Below, in pieces: positions 14,577 to 22,265 of a stretch of DNA of 22,265 nucleotides. How positions within the stretch are numbered: position 1 is the first letter of the stretch; each line of letters begins with the position of its first letter. The position numbers and the translations under genes were made by a program. Below the pieces are notes generated by a model. It saw only the letters and a list, made by a program, of their open reading frames with translations, made no database searches and was not told where the DNA came from. The stretch comes from DATLWR01 sp035576205 (GTDB taxonomy: Bacteria > Pseudomonadota > Zetaproteobacteria > Mariprofundales > Mariprofundaceae), in contig DATLWR010000020.1 in the NCBI GenBank assembly GCA_035576205.1, positions 1 through 22,265 of the forward strand, in the 5' to 3' direction.

Positions 14577-15115
14577 GGTGCTGGCAGCTCGCTGGCTGAC
14601 GGGATCAGCGCCTTGTTTTCATCGCCCGATTCGATATTCATCCTCACTCTCGAGTCTCCTGTCGAGCTAACAGCCGTATCCTGTCGGCGCAGATCGTGCA
14701 CGATCGAATTGCCCTCGATGCGTCGACCTTCCTGTTCAACTACAGCATGGCCGATGAGAGTCAGTTTTCCCTTGTCGTTGTCCAATTGCGCCTCATCGGC
14801 ACTGCCGGTCGTTGTACCATGGCGCATGGTGACATGGCCATAGGCCTCGGCATGCTGGAGTTCTGTCGGGTTGTCAGCGGTTTTGTTGCCGGCACTCCCT
14901 TCATAGTGACCGACCAGTTTGTCGCAGCGTAACTCGAAGTCTCCCTGTACGAGGCGCACATCCTTTTCAAAGGTGACAACGGCTTTGGCATGGTCCAGTT
15001 CCATGGTCTTGGCCTGGATTTCGACAGGATCTGCCCGGCCGGTCAACGGTGTGATTAGCGCTGCCAGTACGAAGCCGGCACAGCAAAGGCGGATTAATGT
15101 CCTGGTTGTTGCCAT
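14573..15115 (-). CDS. lptA: Periplasmic LPS transport protein LptA
   Basis: Forms the periplasmic bridge that carries LPS from LptC to the outer-membrane LptD. The 180-residue precursor has a signal peptide (MATTRTLIRLCCAGFVLAAL, cleaved after GRA) and a mature OstA-type beta-jellyroll: PVEIQAKTMELDHAKAVVTF, then repeated strands VRLVQGDFELRCDKL, AYGHVTMRHG and LIGHAVVEQEGRRIEGNSI. The ATG at 15115 is preferred over one at 15157, because it puts the signal peptide at the N-terminus; it overlaps lptC by 22 bases. E. coli LptA has 185 residues. Confidence 0.93.
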   Translation of the reverse strand: MATTRTLIRLCCAGFVLAALITPLTGRADPVEIQAKTMELDHAKAVVTFEKDVRLVQGDFELRCDKLVGHYEGSAGNKTADNPTELQHAEAYGHVTMRHGTTTGSADEAQLDNDKGKLTLIGHAVVEQEGRRIEGNSIVHDLRRQDTAVSSTGDSRVRMNIESGDENKALIPSASELPAP

Positions 15116-15672
15116 GCGCTGCTCTCGTCCTTGATCCAGATTCCCTGATCGATCCATAGACGTTGACTCCGGCGATCAAGCCTCAGTTTTTTCCCTTTCG
15201 CCTGCAAGGTTTTGCCGCGCACCTCGAAGGATCCGGGGATCAACAGTTCGTCGCGGCTGCTGTTGAAGGAAACGGTCTGGCTGGTCAAGGACCATTGCTG
15301 GAAATGAATGTGCACATCTCCTTGGAATTCGATGTTCCGCCGTATGGGGTCGAACCACGCTTCGCGGCTTTGCACCGGCACGGCCTCGTCAGATTCGGTG
15401 AACAGTGTCAATTCGGGCGACAGCAGGTGCATTTTGCCGTTGAATTCCTGCTCGGCCTTCTTGGCTTGCAGTCGCCAGACCATGCGGTCGCCTTTTTTCT
15501 CGACGATCAGCGGGCTGGAAACCTGCGTCTGAGTGTCTTGCTTGCCTTCTCCCGGCTTGTTGAGGACCGGTACTGAACCATGCAATTGCATCAGTACGCC
15601 AGCGAGAAGAATGCTTCCCAGTGAAACGCCAAGGCTTGCCCACTTGACCCAGAACAGGACGTGTCGCTGCAT
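15094..15672 (-). CDS. lptC: LPS export protein LptC
   Basis: Bitopic inner-membrane protein that passes LPS from LptBFG to LptA. The N-terminal transmembrane helix (WASLGVSLGSILLAGVLM) is followed by a periplasmic LptC fold with WRLQAKKAEQEFNGKMHLL, EAWFDPIRRNIEFQGDVHI and FEVRGKTLQAKGKKLRLD. Length 192 compares with 191 in E. coli. Start is uncertain: the ATG at 15672 comes just after the kdsC stop (15681) and is preferred, but a TTG at 15699 overlapping kdsC by 19 bases gives a nine-residue extension. Neither has a Shine-Dalgarno sequence, suggesting coupling to kdsC. Confidence 0.9.
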   Translation of the reverse strand: MQRHVLFWVKWASLGVSLGSILLAGVLMQLHGSVPVLNKPGEGKQDTQTQVSSPLIVEKKGDRMVWRLQAKKAEQEFNGKMHLLSPELTLFTESDEAVPVQSREAWFDPIRRNIEFQGDVHIHFQQWSLTSQTVSFNSSRDELLIPGSFEVRGKTLQAKGKKLRLDRRSQRLWIDQGIWIKDESSAWQQPGH

Positions 15673-15680
15673 CAGGGAGG

Positions 15681-16250
15681 TTAGGTAGCCCAGCCGCAAT
15701 CGTCGGGGGAGACTCCGTACCGTGATTCGACGATTTCACTCCAGACGCCGTTTGCGAGCAGCAGGCCTTCGGCCGCCTGACGAACCGCGCCGCGTCCTCC
15801 CGGCAGGGTTGAAGCCCAGTCGACGGACTTCAGTACGGCCGGGTGGGCATCGCCGGGCGCCAATGCCAGACCGCAACGGCGCATGGGAGGCAGGTCAATG
15901 ACGTCGTCACCCATGAATGCGGAATGCCGGCAATCAATACCGCTCATCTCCCGCATTTGATCGAGTGCCTTCGATTTGTCGAGGGCGCCCTGTATGACGT
16001 GTTCGATACCCAGGTCGTTGGCGCGCGCGGCGACAACGGGCGAGGAGCGGCCGGTGATAATGCCGATCTGGATGCCGGCGCGCTGCAGCATCTTGATGCC
16101 GTGACCGTCACGAACATTGAAGGCCTTCAGCTCGTTGCCGGCATGATCCATGATGATGCTGCCGTCGGTCAGGACGCCGTCGACATCGAGAATCAGCAGG
16201 CGGATGCCGCTGGCGCGCGTGAAGGGGAAATCAAAACCGTGAGTGGGCAT
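15681..16250 (-). CDS. kdsC: 3-deoxy-D-manno-octulosonate 8-phosphate phosphatase KdsC
   Basis: Dephosphorylates Kdo-8-phosphate to Kdo, the inner-core sugar of LPS. It is a HAD-superfamily phosphatase of 189 residues (E. coli 188) with motif I DVDGVLTDG, motif II TGRSSPVV, a conserved lysine in ALDKSKALDQM, and motif III FMGDDVIDLPPM. It lacks a large cap domain, as is typical for this tetrameric family. The ATG overlaps the kdsD stop by one base (TGATG), a sign of coupled translation with the preceding step of the pathway. kdsA and kdsB are elsewhere. Confidence 0.97.
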   Translation of the reverse strand: MPTHGFDFPFTRASGIRLLILDVDGVLTDGSIIMDHAGNELKAFNVRDGHGIKMLQRAGIQIGIITGRSSPVVAARANDLGIEHVIQGALDKSKALDQMREMSGIDCRHSAFMGDDVIDLPPMRRCGLALAPGDAHPAVLKSVDWASTLPGGRGAVRQAAEGLLLANGVWSEIVESRYGVSPDDCGWAT

Positions 16251-17227
16251 CAGCTGATTCCGGCGTGCAGCAGATCGTGCAGGTGGATGGCGCCGATCGT
16301 TTCGCCGTTTGCATCCTGCACGAATAATACGGTGATCTTGTGTTCCTCCATCTGGCGCAGCGCCTCGCTTGCGAGACGTTCTGCGGTGATGGTGCGCGGC
16401 TGCTTGTGCATCAGTTCGGCAACCGGCGTAGTCAGATCCATATGCCCGGATTGCATGATGCGGCGCAGGTCGCCGTCGGTCAGGCAGCCGCTCAAGCGGC
16501 CAGCATCGCGAACGCCGGTAATGCCAAGCCGGTGGCTGCTCATTTCGACGATCGCCTCGCGCAGGCTGGCCGTAGAGTCCACCATCGGGATGTCGCCGTT
16601 GCCGTGCATCAGGTCTGCGACCTTCATCAGCTTGCGCCCCAGACTGCCGGCCGGGTGAACGCGGGCGAAGTCCTCCTCACGGAAGCCCCGTTCCTTCAGC
16701 GCTACCACGGCCAGAGCATCACCCAGGGCGAGTGCTGCGGTCGTCGAAGCTGTCGGCGCGAGGTTCAGGGGGCATGCCTCCTGTTTGACCGGCACATGCA
16801 GCACAATATCTGCATGCCGGCCGAGGGTGGAATCCGGATTGCCGGTAATGGCGAGGATCGTCGCCCCCAGACGTTTGACTTCGGGCAACAGGCCACATAC
16901 TTCCGCGGTTTCGCCACTATGCGACAGCATCAGTACCGCATCGTCGCCGGTGATCATGCCGAGATCGCCGTGCTGCGCTTCAGCCGCATGTACGAAAAAA
17001 GCGGGTGTGCCAGTGGAAGCAAGCGTGGCGGCGATCTTCTTGGCGATAATGCCCGATTTTCCCATGCCGACGACGACCACCCGGCCCTGCAACTGCAGAA
17101 CAACGTGAATGGCGCGTTGGAACGCTTCGGCGAGCGAGTCGCGTTGCGCTTTCAAGGCTTCGATTTCGATATCGATCACCTGCCTGGCTTTTTGCAGCCA
17201 TTCAGGTTTCAGTGCGGATTGTGGCAT
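16250..17227 (-). CDS. kdsD: Arabinose 5-phosphate isomerase KdsD
   Basis: Converts ribulose 5-phosphate to arabinose 5-phosphate, the first step towards Kdo. The 325-residue protein has an N-terminal SIS domain (VVVGMGKSGIIAKKIAATL, FFVHAAEAQHGDLGMI, LSHSGETAEV) followed by two CBS domains (from about residue 205: MHGNGDIPMVDSTASLREAI, and a second one near 270-320). Length fits E. coli KdsD (328). The ATG at 17227 directly follows the M23 peptidase stop (TGA, one base, ATG) with GGGAG four bases upstream; an in-frame TTG at 17242 would overlap that gene. It leads straight into kdsC. Confidence 0.97.
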   Translation of the reverse strand: MPQSALKPEWLQKARQVIDIEIEALKAQRDSLAEAFQRAIHVVLQLQGRVVVVGMGKSGIIAKKIAATLASTGTPAFFVHAAEAQHGDLGMITGDDAVLMLSHSGETAEVCGLLPEVKRLGATILAITGNPDSTLGRHADIVLHVPVKQEACPLNLAPTASTTAALALGDALAVVALKERGFREEDFARVHPAGSLGRKLMKVADLMHGNGDIPMVDSTASLREAIVEMSSHRLGITGVRDAGRLSGCLTDGDLRRIMQSGHMDLTTPVAELMHKQPRTITAERLASEALRQMEEHKITVLFVQDANGETIGAIHLHDLLHAGIS

Positions 17228-17228
17228 G

Positions 17229-18569
17229 TCACTCCCAGGCAAGAAGTGTGTTGGTTTCGTTCAGTTCTGCCAAGAGTGGCGTCGTCTGTTCCCTGAATGC
17301 CGCCATCTGGTCGACAGGAATCGGGTCGGCCGGCGAACGCTTGATCGTCAGGGGATTAACTGCCTGGCCACGCACGCGGAATTCGAAATGCAGATGCGGC
17401 CCGGTGGCCAGTCCGCTCATGCCGACATAGCCGATGACCTGTCCCTGCCGGACGCGGCTGCCGGCATGAATGCCCCTGGCGAAACGGCTCATATGGCCAT
17501 AAGCCGTTGTATGTTCGCCATTGGTATGGCGAATCTCGATGAAGCGGCCATAGCCGCTTTTCCAGCCACAGAAAACAATGCGGCCATCGCCGACGGCGCT
17601 GATCGGTGTCCCGGTTGGCGCTGCATAATCCACGCCCTTGTGGGCGCGGGTATAGCCGAGGATCGGATGCATCCGTTTCAGCTGGAAGGTCGATGAAATC
17701 CGGGTGAATTTAAGCGGCGCCTTCAGGTAAGACTTGCGCAGGCTTTTGCCTTCCGGGGTAAAATATTCCACATCGCCGTTCGGCTTTTCATAACGCACGG
17801 CCTGGAACAGCTCACCCTGATTGACGAATTCGGCGGCAAGAATGACGCTGCCCAGGGATTTGCCGTCATCGTCATAACGCTCCTCATAGGCGACGCGGAA
17901 AGAGTCACCCTTGCGGATATCACGGGCAAAATCGATGTCCCAGGCGAAGATGTCGACGAGGTTCATGGTCGTGCGTTCGCTCAGGCCGGCTTTCGCCGCT
18001 GCTTCGAACAGGCTGCCCTCGATGGTGCCGCTGGTGAAGACACGGCGGTTCAGAATGCCGCGTTGCTCGACCTCTCCTTGCCAGCTGTTGCTCTCCGGAT
18101 GATAGATCAGATGCAGGCGCGAGCTGGAGTCGATATCGTAATAGATGTTCGCCGAATTTCCTGCCTTGACCAGTGAAAAGGTCTGGCCTGCACGAACGTT
18201 ATGCAGCGGGTAGGCCTTGCGGGCGGCATCAATGATGTCCGCGGTCTCACTGGCGGAATAGCCGAAACGCTCGAAAATGCCGACAGCCGTATCGCCGGCT
18301 TTCAGCTGCTCTTTCTGGACGGTGCTTTCCGAGGTTTCCGTGGTCAGGTCGGCCGAAAGCCACTCCTCGTGCGGCATCGATGCCTTGGCCGCGACCTCCT
18401 GGCTGTTGCCCATCAACATGACAAGCCCGGAAATCGCCAGTGCAGCAAAGCCGGTAAAGATCACCAGCTTGTGCATGGCAATACGACGGTATCGGCGACG
18501 GCGCCGCACACTGCGGCTACCCGGATCGCCGGCCGGAGAGGAAAAATCCTGTTGAAACGCTGCGTGCAA
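17229..18569 (-). CDS. M23 family metallopeptidase (MepM-like murein hydrolase)
   Basis: A probable peptidoglycan DD-endopeptidase or its regulator, anchored in the inner membrane. Residues about 34-54 form one transmembrane helix after an Arg-rich stretch (RSVRRRRRYRR), so the rest is periplasmic. A LysM/OapA-like region occupies about 85-135, and the C-terminal M23 domain has HxxxD at 310-314 (HKGVD) and the HLH zinc motif at 392-394, so the active site is intact. Start: TTG at 18569 lies five bases after AGGAGG; a GTG at 18575 is inside that Shine-Dalgarno sequence, and an ATG at 18474 would begin at the helix. The gene heads the kdsD-kdsC-lptCAB operon, linking cell-wall remodelling to LPS supply. 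Confidence 0.9.
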   Translation of the reverse strand: MHAAFQQDFSSPAGDPGSRSVRRRRRYRRIAMHKLVIFTGFAALAISGLVMLMGNSQEVAAKASMPHEEWLSADLTTETSESTVQKEQLKAGDTAVGIFERFGYSASETADIIDAARKAYPLHNVRAGQTFSLVKAGNSANIYYDIDSSSRLHLIYHPESNSWQGEVEQRGILNRRVFTSGTIEGSLFEAAAKAGLSERTTMNLVDIFAWDIDFARDIRKGDSFRVAYEERYDDDGKSLGSVILAAEFVNQGELFQAVRYEKPNGDVEYFTPEGKSLRKSYLKAPLKFTRISSTFQLKRMHPILGYTRAHKGVDYAAPTGTPISAVGDGRIVFCGWKSGYGRFIEIRHTNGEHTTAYGHMSRFARGIHAGSRVRQGQVIGYVGMSGLATGPHLHFEFRVRGQAVNPLTIKRSPADPIPVDQMAAFREQTTPLLAELNETNTLLAWE

Positions 18570-18590
18570 AAGCACCTCCTGCTTAGCGCA

Positions 18591-18618
18591 TGTTTAAGGC
18601 AGATGCATTGCTTGTCAA
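18591..18618 (-). promoter_or_regulatory. Possible sigma70 promoter of the M23-kds-lpt operon
   Basis: On the minus strand a perfect TTGACA (18618-18613) is followed after 16 bases by TAAACA (18596-18591), a weak -10. The position, about 20 to 50 bases before the chosen start at 18569, is reasonable, but the leader would be very short. The 91-base gap to yajQ must also hold the plus-strand promoter, which I could not pick out. Confidence 0.35.
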
Positions 18619-18666
18619 AGGCTACAGTTGCAAAATGCTCAAAATAACACAGTTTCAGGAGGCCCT

Positions 18667-19152
18667 ATGCCCAGTTTCGATATCGTCTGCGAGACCGATG
18701 TGCAGGAGATCAGCAATGCGGTCAATCAGGTGAAGAAGGAGATTGACACTCGTTATGATTTCAAGGGATCCAGCGCTTCTATCGAACTTGGCGACGGCAA
18801 TATCACAGTGATCGGTGACGATGTGAACAAGCTCAATACGGTTACCGAAATCCTGCGTGCCCGTCTGGTACGCAGGAATCTCGATCCCAAATGTCTGGAA
18901 TACGGGGAGCCGGAAAATGCCAGCGGCGGCACCAAGCGGCAGCTGATCAGCGTCAAACAGGGGGTCAGCCAGGAACTTGCGAAGGAGATCGTCAAGTTCA
19001 TCAAGCAGGAAAAACTGAAGGTGCAGGCATCCATCCAGGGTGACCAGGTGCGAGTGACGGGCAAGAAGCGGGACGAGCTGCAGGAGGCGATTGCGCTGGT
19101 GCGGGGCATGGAGACGGACAGGCCGCTGAAATTCACCAACTTCAGGGATTAA
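18667..19152 (+). CDS. yajQ: YajQ family cyclic-di-GMP/nucleotide-binding protein
   Basis: A 161-residue protein (E. coli YajQ 163). It starts MPSFDIVCETDVQEISNAVN, has the RYDFKGSSASIEL segment, DDVNKLNTVTEIL and ends PLKFTNFRD, all highly characteristic. The fold is two RNP-like domains; Xanthomonas XC_3703 of this family binds cyclic di-GMP and acts with a transcription factor, and other roles include nucleic-acid binding. The ATG at 18667 follows AGGAGG by five bases; the frame upstream (to 18628) does not match the family. The gene is convergent with the acyl-CoA synthetase gene, sharing 4 bases at the stops (TTAA). Confidence 0.96.
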   Translation: MPSFDIVCETDVQEISNAVNQVKKEIDTRYDFKGSSASIELGDGNITVIGDDVNKLNTVTEILRARLVRRNLDPKCLEYGEPENASGGTKRQLISVKQGVSQELAKEIVKFIKQEKLKVQASIQGDQVRVTGKKRDELQEAIALVRGMETDRPLKFTNFRD

Positions 19153-20933
19153 CTGCCGGCATACAGCTGCTCCAGCTGGGCCGCGAATTTTTCGTAAACC
19201 TTGCGGCGCTTGACCTTCAAGGTCGGTGTCAGCAGGCCGTCCTCGATGGTCATCGGCTGGTCAACGATCAGGATGCGCCGAATCTGTTCAAATGGATTCA
19301 GCGGTTTGAGGATGCCGTTGATGCGGGATTGAATCTGTTTGCGGAAGATTTCCGCCCGGCACAGATGTTCCCAGTCGGTGTCCGGCAGCCCGCTCTCCTT
19401 TGCCCAGACTGCGCAGCTTTCCCTGTTCGGAACGATGAGCGCAATCAGGTAAGGACGTTTGTCGCCGAAGATGACGGCCTGATCGATCATCGGGTCGCCG
19501 ACCAGCATGGCCTCGATGCGTTGCGGGGCGATGTTCTCGCCGCCCGAGTTGACGATCAGGTCCTTCTTGCGATCGGTAATGCGCAGGTAGTCATCGGCAT
19601 CCAGCTCGCCGATGTCTCCGGTATGCAGCCAGCCGTCGGCATCCAGTGCCTCGGCAGTGGCTTCGGGCAGTTTCCAGTAGCCGGGCATGATGTTGTTGCC
19701 GCGCGCCAGGATTTCACCATCTTCGGCGATGCGCAATTCGACGCCGGCTGCTTTGCCGACACTGCCGGGGCGACGGTCGTGCAGCGGATTGACAGTCAGT
19801 AGCGGCGCCGACTCGGTCAGGCCATAACCTTCGATGACCGGCAGGCCAAGGTTCTCAAAAAATTCGCCCACCTCGATGCTGAGCGGCGCGCCGCCGGAAA
19901 CCAACAGGCGCAGGTGGCCGCCGAAGCGGGCGCGTACCTTTCCGCCGACCAGGCCGTCGAGCAGCCGGAAGATCAGGTTGTCGAACAGGTTGAGTTTGGC
20001 GTGGCGCCGCCTTTCGGAGAGCCGGAGGTAACGATTGAATGGCTGGCGCTGTATCGCAGGTTGCTTGGCAACCTGCGCCAGCATGCGGCTGCGTACCACC
20101 TCGAGCATTCGGGGAACCGAAATCAGAATGGTCGGTTCGGCCTCAACGAGGTTCTTGGCCACCGTATCCGGACGCTCGGCAAAGGCGACCGAAATGCCGA
20201 ACGAGTAGACCAGGAAGTGGCCGCCCATCCGTTCCAGTGCATGTGCCAGGGGCAGAAACGAGAGCATCCGGTCATCGGTTCTAAGCTGAAGCACGTCCGG
20301 CACTGCTTCCAGGTTGGTCAGGATATTGCCATGGGTCAGCATAACGCCTTTCGGGTTGGCCGTTGTGCCCGAGGTGTAGACAAGGGTGGCCAGTGTCTGT
20401 CTCGTGAGTGAGGCAAGCCTCTGCTCGATTGCCGTCGTCTCGATTTCGCCAGCTTCCAGTGAGGTAAGCAGTTCCGTGCTGCCGCTTCCGGTGGCCTGTT
20501 CAAGACAGTAGATGCGGTGCAGTTCCGGACATTCCCGACTTGCCTGCAGCAGATGGCGAAGCAATTGGCCGCCGGAAGTGAAAATGGCCACGGCCCCGCA
20601 ATCCTTCAGTACATAAGCAATATCCTGTGGGCGGTAATTGCAATACAGCGGCACGGTGACGGCGCCGATGGAGAGGATGGCATAGTCGATGGCCGCCCAT
20701 TCGGGCCGGTTTTCCATCAACAGGCCGATACGGTCACCCGGCTGGATGCCGGCCCGGATCAGACCCGAGGCGATATGGCGGACGCGCGAGATCAGCTGTG
20801 CATAAGTGACAGGGACGTAGCCATCTTCCCGACGATACCATTGCGCCGGCCGGCTCGAGCCATGATCGCCGTTCGCGAACAAGGCTTCCGGCAGGCTGCT
20901 GACACGTTGAATGCCGGAGGTATCGACGTTCAT
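19149..20933 (-). CDS. Long-chain acyl-CoA synthetase (AMP-forming, FadD15-like)
   Basis: Activates long-chain fatty acids with ATP and coenzyme A through an acyl-AMP. The 594-residue protein carries the P-loop motif LVYTSGTTANPKGVMLTHGN near residue 190, the GYGLTESAP adenine-binding motif, WLHTGDIGELD, the hinge RITDRKKDLIVNSGGENIAPQ, and the C-terminal catalytic lysine region LTPTLKVKRRKV. This set and length are typical of the FadD15/Faa-type rather than the E. coli FadD branch. The ATG at 20933 is used; a TTG immediately before it gives one extra residue. It comes 13 bases after the stop of the membrane protein gene, so the two form a likely operon. Whether it serves beta-oxidation, lipid remodelling or salvage cannot be told. 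Confidence 0.93.
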   Translation of the reverse strand: MNVDTSGIQRVSSLPEALFANGDHGSSRPAQWYRREDGYVPVTYAQLISRVRHIASGLIRAGIQPGDRIGLLMENRPEWAAIDYAILSIGAVTVPLYCNYRPQDIAYVLKDCGAVAIFTSGGQLLRHLLQASRECPELHRIYCLEQATGSGSTELLTSLEAGEIETTAIEQRLASLTRQTLATLVYTSGTTANPKGVMLTHGNILTNLEAVPDVLQLRTDDRMLSFLPLAHALERMGGHFLVYSFGISVAFAERPDTVAKNLVEAEPTILISVPRMLEVVRSRMLAQVAKQPAIQRQPFNRYLRLSERRRHAKLNLFDNLIFRLLDGLVGGKVRARFGGHLRLLVSGGAPLSIEVGEFFENLGLPVIEGYGLTESAPLLTVNPLHDRRPGSVGKAAGVELRIAEDGEILARGNNIMPGYWKLPEATAEALDADGWLHTGDIGELDADDYLRITDRKKDLIVNSGGENIAPQRIEAMLVGDPMIDQAVIFGDKRPYLIALIVPNRESCAVWAKESGLPDTDWEHLCRAEIFRKQIQSRINGILKPLNPFEQIRRILIVDQPMTIEDGLLTPTLKVKRRKVYEKFAAQLEQLYAGS

Positions 20934-20946
20934 CAACTAAAGTCGA

Positions 20947-21969
20947 TCAGTTTTCGTTATCGCTGGCGGGAGCGGCAGCCTCTTCGTTTGCCGGTTTGGC
21001 GGTCCGTTTTCTTGGCGCGCGACGCTTGGGCGCTGCACTCTCCGCTGTCGTCTTACGGCTACGGGAAGCCGAGCTGGCTGCTTTTGTTGCACCGGTTCGG
21101 GCTGCGGCTTCAGCCGGGGAATCCAATTCCATGTGGATGGACAGGGTGAGGTGGGTGATCACGATGCCGGGGACGCTGGCCACCGCTGCCGACAGAGCAC
21201 CGATCATGACCAGTACAACGATATGTGCGATGCTGCCCCAGAAGCCGCTGGAGGAAAGAACGGCAATAATCGCCTCGGGAGCTTCGAAACCGATCAGATC
21301 CTGCGTGACAAGGTAGCCAAGCCAGAGAGGCGAAAGTACGACCGCAGCGATCAGGCCAGTGGCCAGCACGCCGCCAAGGTTGTAGAGCAGAAGCTCGGGC
21401 AGGCGCTCGCGTAGCAGGGTCCAGAGATTGTCGCGGATGGTCGCGGCATCATCGCTGCTGATGGCCACGCGGGCGGCGATATTGAACAGTGCCAGCAACA
21501 GAGTGACGGCGACCACGGTGTTGAGCAGCAGCAGCGGTACAGCGATGATCGCCAGCCAGATGAGTCCAAGCCCGGGGATCTTACCAAGCGCAATGGCCAT
21601 CATTTCGACGATCAGCAGGGCGGCAAGCAGGCCGACACCCCAGGCGGGAAGCATCAGGATCGATTGCGCCCTGCCCCAGGCAAAGCAGGCAGCCTGTTTC
21701 GGATTGGGCATCTCTTCGCCCTTCAGTTGCGCATGGATCTGGTGGGCCGTAGCGGTCAGTCCGAAGAGAACCCAGAGCATGGCGAGAATGCCGCCGATGA
21801 AATGCAGCAGGATGGAGACGAACGAATGGCCGTTGACGCCGATACCGAAAAGCCCGTAAATCACGACGGCGCCGAGGATGGTGGCTGCCATGGTTGCCAG
21901 CAGGCGTGGCCGCAGGGCACTGCGGGCAGCCGCAAGAATCTGATCCTGATTGAAATACTGTAACGCCAT
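20947..21969 (-). CDS. Polytopic membrane protein with basic C-terminal tail, unknown function
   Basis: A 340-residue protein I do not recognise. It has about six hydrophobic helices from residue 25 to about 278, separated by short loops, including a pair of long helices around 115-165. The tail (residues 279-340) is disordered-looking and rich in Ala, Lys, Arg and Pro, with twelve Lys/Arg in about 40 residues (for example APKRRAPRKRTAKPA), recalling histone H1-like or AlgP-type tails; the last 12 residues are acidic. If the tail is cytoplasmic it could bind DNA, RNA or acidic lipids, but nothing shows this. The ATG at 21969 has GGGAG seven bases upstream. It precedes the acyl-CoA synthetase gene and is divergent from the SDR gene. 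Confidence 0.75.
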   Translation of the reverse strand: MALQYFNQDQILAAARSALRPRLLATMAATILGAVVIYGLFGIGVNGHSFVSILLHFIGGILAMLWVLFGLTATAHQIHAQLKGEEMPNPKQAACFAWGRAQSILMLPAWGVGLLAALLIVEMMAIALGKIPGLGLIWLAIIAVPLLLLNTVVAVTLLLALFNIAARVAISSDDAATIRDNLWTLLRERLPELLLYNLGGVLATGLIAAVVLSPLWLGYLVTQDLIGFEAPEAIIAVLSSSGFWGSIAHIVVLVMIGALSAAVASVPGIVITHLTLSIHMELDSPAEAAARTGATKAASSASRSRKTTAESAAPKRRAPRKRTAKPANEEAAAPASDNEN

Positions 21970-22052
21970 ACCGTTCTCCCTCTACCCCCGACGTTATCTG
22001 ACAAATTTAACGCAAGCTTAGACAAGATGCCCCCTGCTGCAAGCTCGGGTGA

Positions 22053-22080
22053 TTGACCTCCGGTAGGGGTTTAACATAAT
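22053..22080 (+). promoter_or_regulatory. Sigma70-like promoter of the SDR gene
   Basis: TTGACC (22053-22058) and CATAAT (22075-22080) are 16 bases apart on the plus strand, each one base from consensus. The gene starts at 22114 with AGGAGG upstream. This lies in the 144-base divergent gap to the membrane protein gene, for which no promoter was convincing. Confidence 0.55.
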
Positions 22081-22113
22081 TTGACATCGGATTCGGGGTA
22101 CCAGGAGGGGAGC

Positions 22114-22265
22114 ATGGCTCAGCGCCTATGTGTTGTCGGCGGTAGCGGGTTTGTCGGACGCGCCATCGTCCAGGAAGCGGTCCGACGGGGGCATCAGGTG
22201 ACGGTCGCCTGCCGTCATCCGGAGCGGTCGCGTGAACTGATCAATGAGGGTGTGCGGCTGGTGCG
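22114..22265 (+). CDS. NAD(P)-binding SDR-type protein (NDUFA9-like), truncated at the window end
   Basis: Only the first 50 codons are present. They read MAQRLCVVGGSGFVGRAIV, a Rossmann strand-loop-helix with GGSGFVG as the GxxGxxG dinucleotide-binding motif, followed by GHQVTVACRHPER, where an Arg pattern after the second strand suggests NADP preference. Atypical short-chain dehydrogenases of the complex I NDUFA9 subunit type begin this way; related epimerases and nucleoside-diphosphate-sugar dehydrogenases do too, so the subfamily is open. The ATG at 22114 is set by AGGAGGGG just upstream. The gene is incomplete at its 3' end because the sequence stops. Confidence 0.7.
   Translation, partial: MAQRLCVVGGSGFVGRAIVQEAVRRGHQVTVACRHPERSRELINEGVRLV

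Noticed and set aside
1..22265. CRISPR arrays, IS elements, tRNA genes, prophage or toxin-antitoxin pairs
   Set aside because: No direct-repeat arrays, terminal inverted repeats with transposase frames, cloverleaf sequences or small paired genes were seen.

Overview
This window reads as housekeeping and envelope DNA from a Gram-negative, ubiquinone-using proteobacterium. It carries LPS genes (KdsD, KdsC, LptC, LptA, LptB), UbiX and UbiK, a YajQ protein, an outer-membrane beta-barrel and type IV pilus genes. The pilin cassette resembles those of delta-type bacteria (Myxococcus, Geobacter) more than gammaproteobacterial ones, while the ubiquinone and Lpt genes look proteobacterial in the narrow sense. 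That mix could fit a deep branch such as the Zetaproteobacteria, but this is inference only. No rRNA, tRNA, CRISPR, insertion sequence or prophage is visible. No gap between genes exceeds 300 bases.

Layout, left to right. (a) 1-5099, minus strand: pilP, nth, ribF, ileS, and possibly the first codons of another gene (lspA is the usual neighbour), behind one sigma70-like promoter. An assembly protein of the type IV pilus therefore heads an operon of unrelated housekeeping genes. (b) 5134-7079: an outer-membrane barrel gene with its own terminator, divergent from tsaD. (c) 7074-10681, minus strand: the most interesting part. A sigma54 (-24/-12) promoter drives a type IV pilin. A strong terminator follows, then an ABC ATPase, an ABC permease, a membrane-anchored protein of unknown family, and a second, paralogous pilin. 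The last four genes overlap one another. The order recalls pilA-pilG-pilH-pilI of Myxococcus xanthus. (d) 10756-13769, minus strand: ubiX, a lipoprotein with a possible SH3-like tail, ubiK and comM. (e) 13845-18618, minus strand: an M23 peptidase, kdsD, kdsC, lptC, lptA and lptB, tightly packed or overlapping, making Kdo precursors and moving LPS to the outer membrane. (f) 18667-22265: yajQ (+), convergent with a long-chain acyl-CoA synthetase that follows a polytopic membrane protein with a histone-H1-like tail (both minus). A truncated NAD(P)-binding SDR gene on the plus strand runs off the end.

Many genes overlap by a few bases, and several start with TTG or GTG. Where a Shine-Dalgarno sequence or a neighbouring stop favours a start inside the longest reading frame, the shorter version is given and explained. 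The parts most worth follow-up are the pilin/ABC cassette and the pilP gene detached from pilMNOQ.
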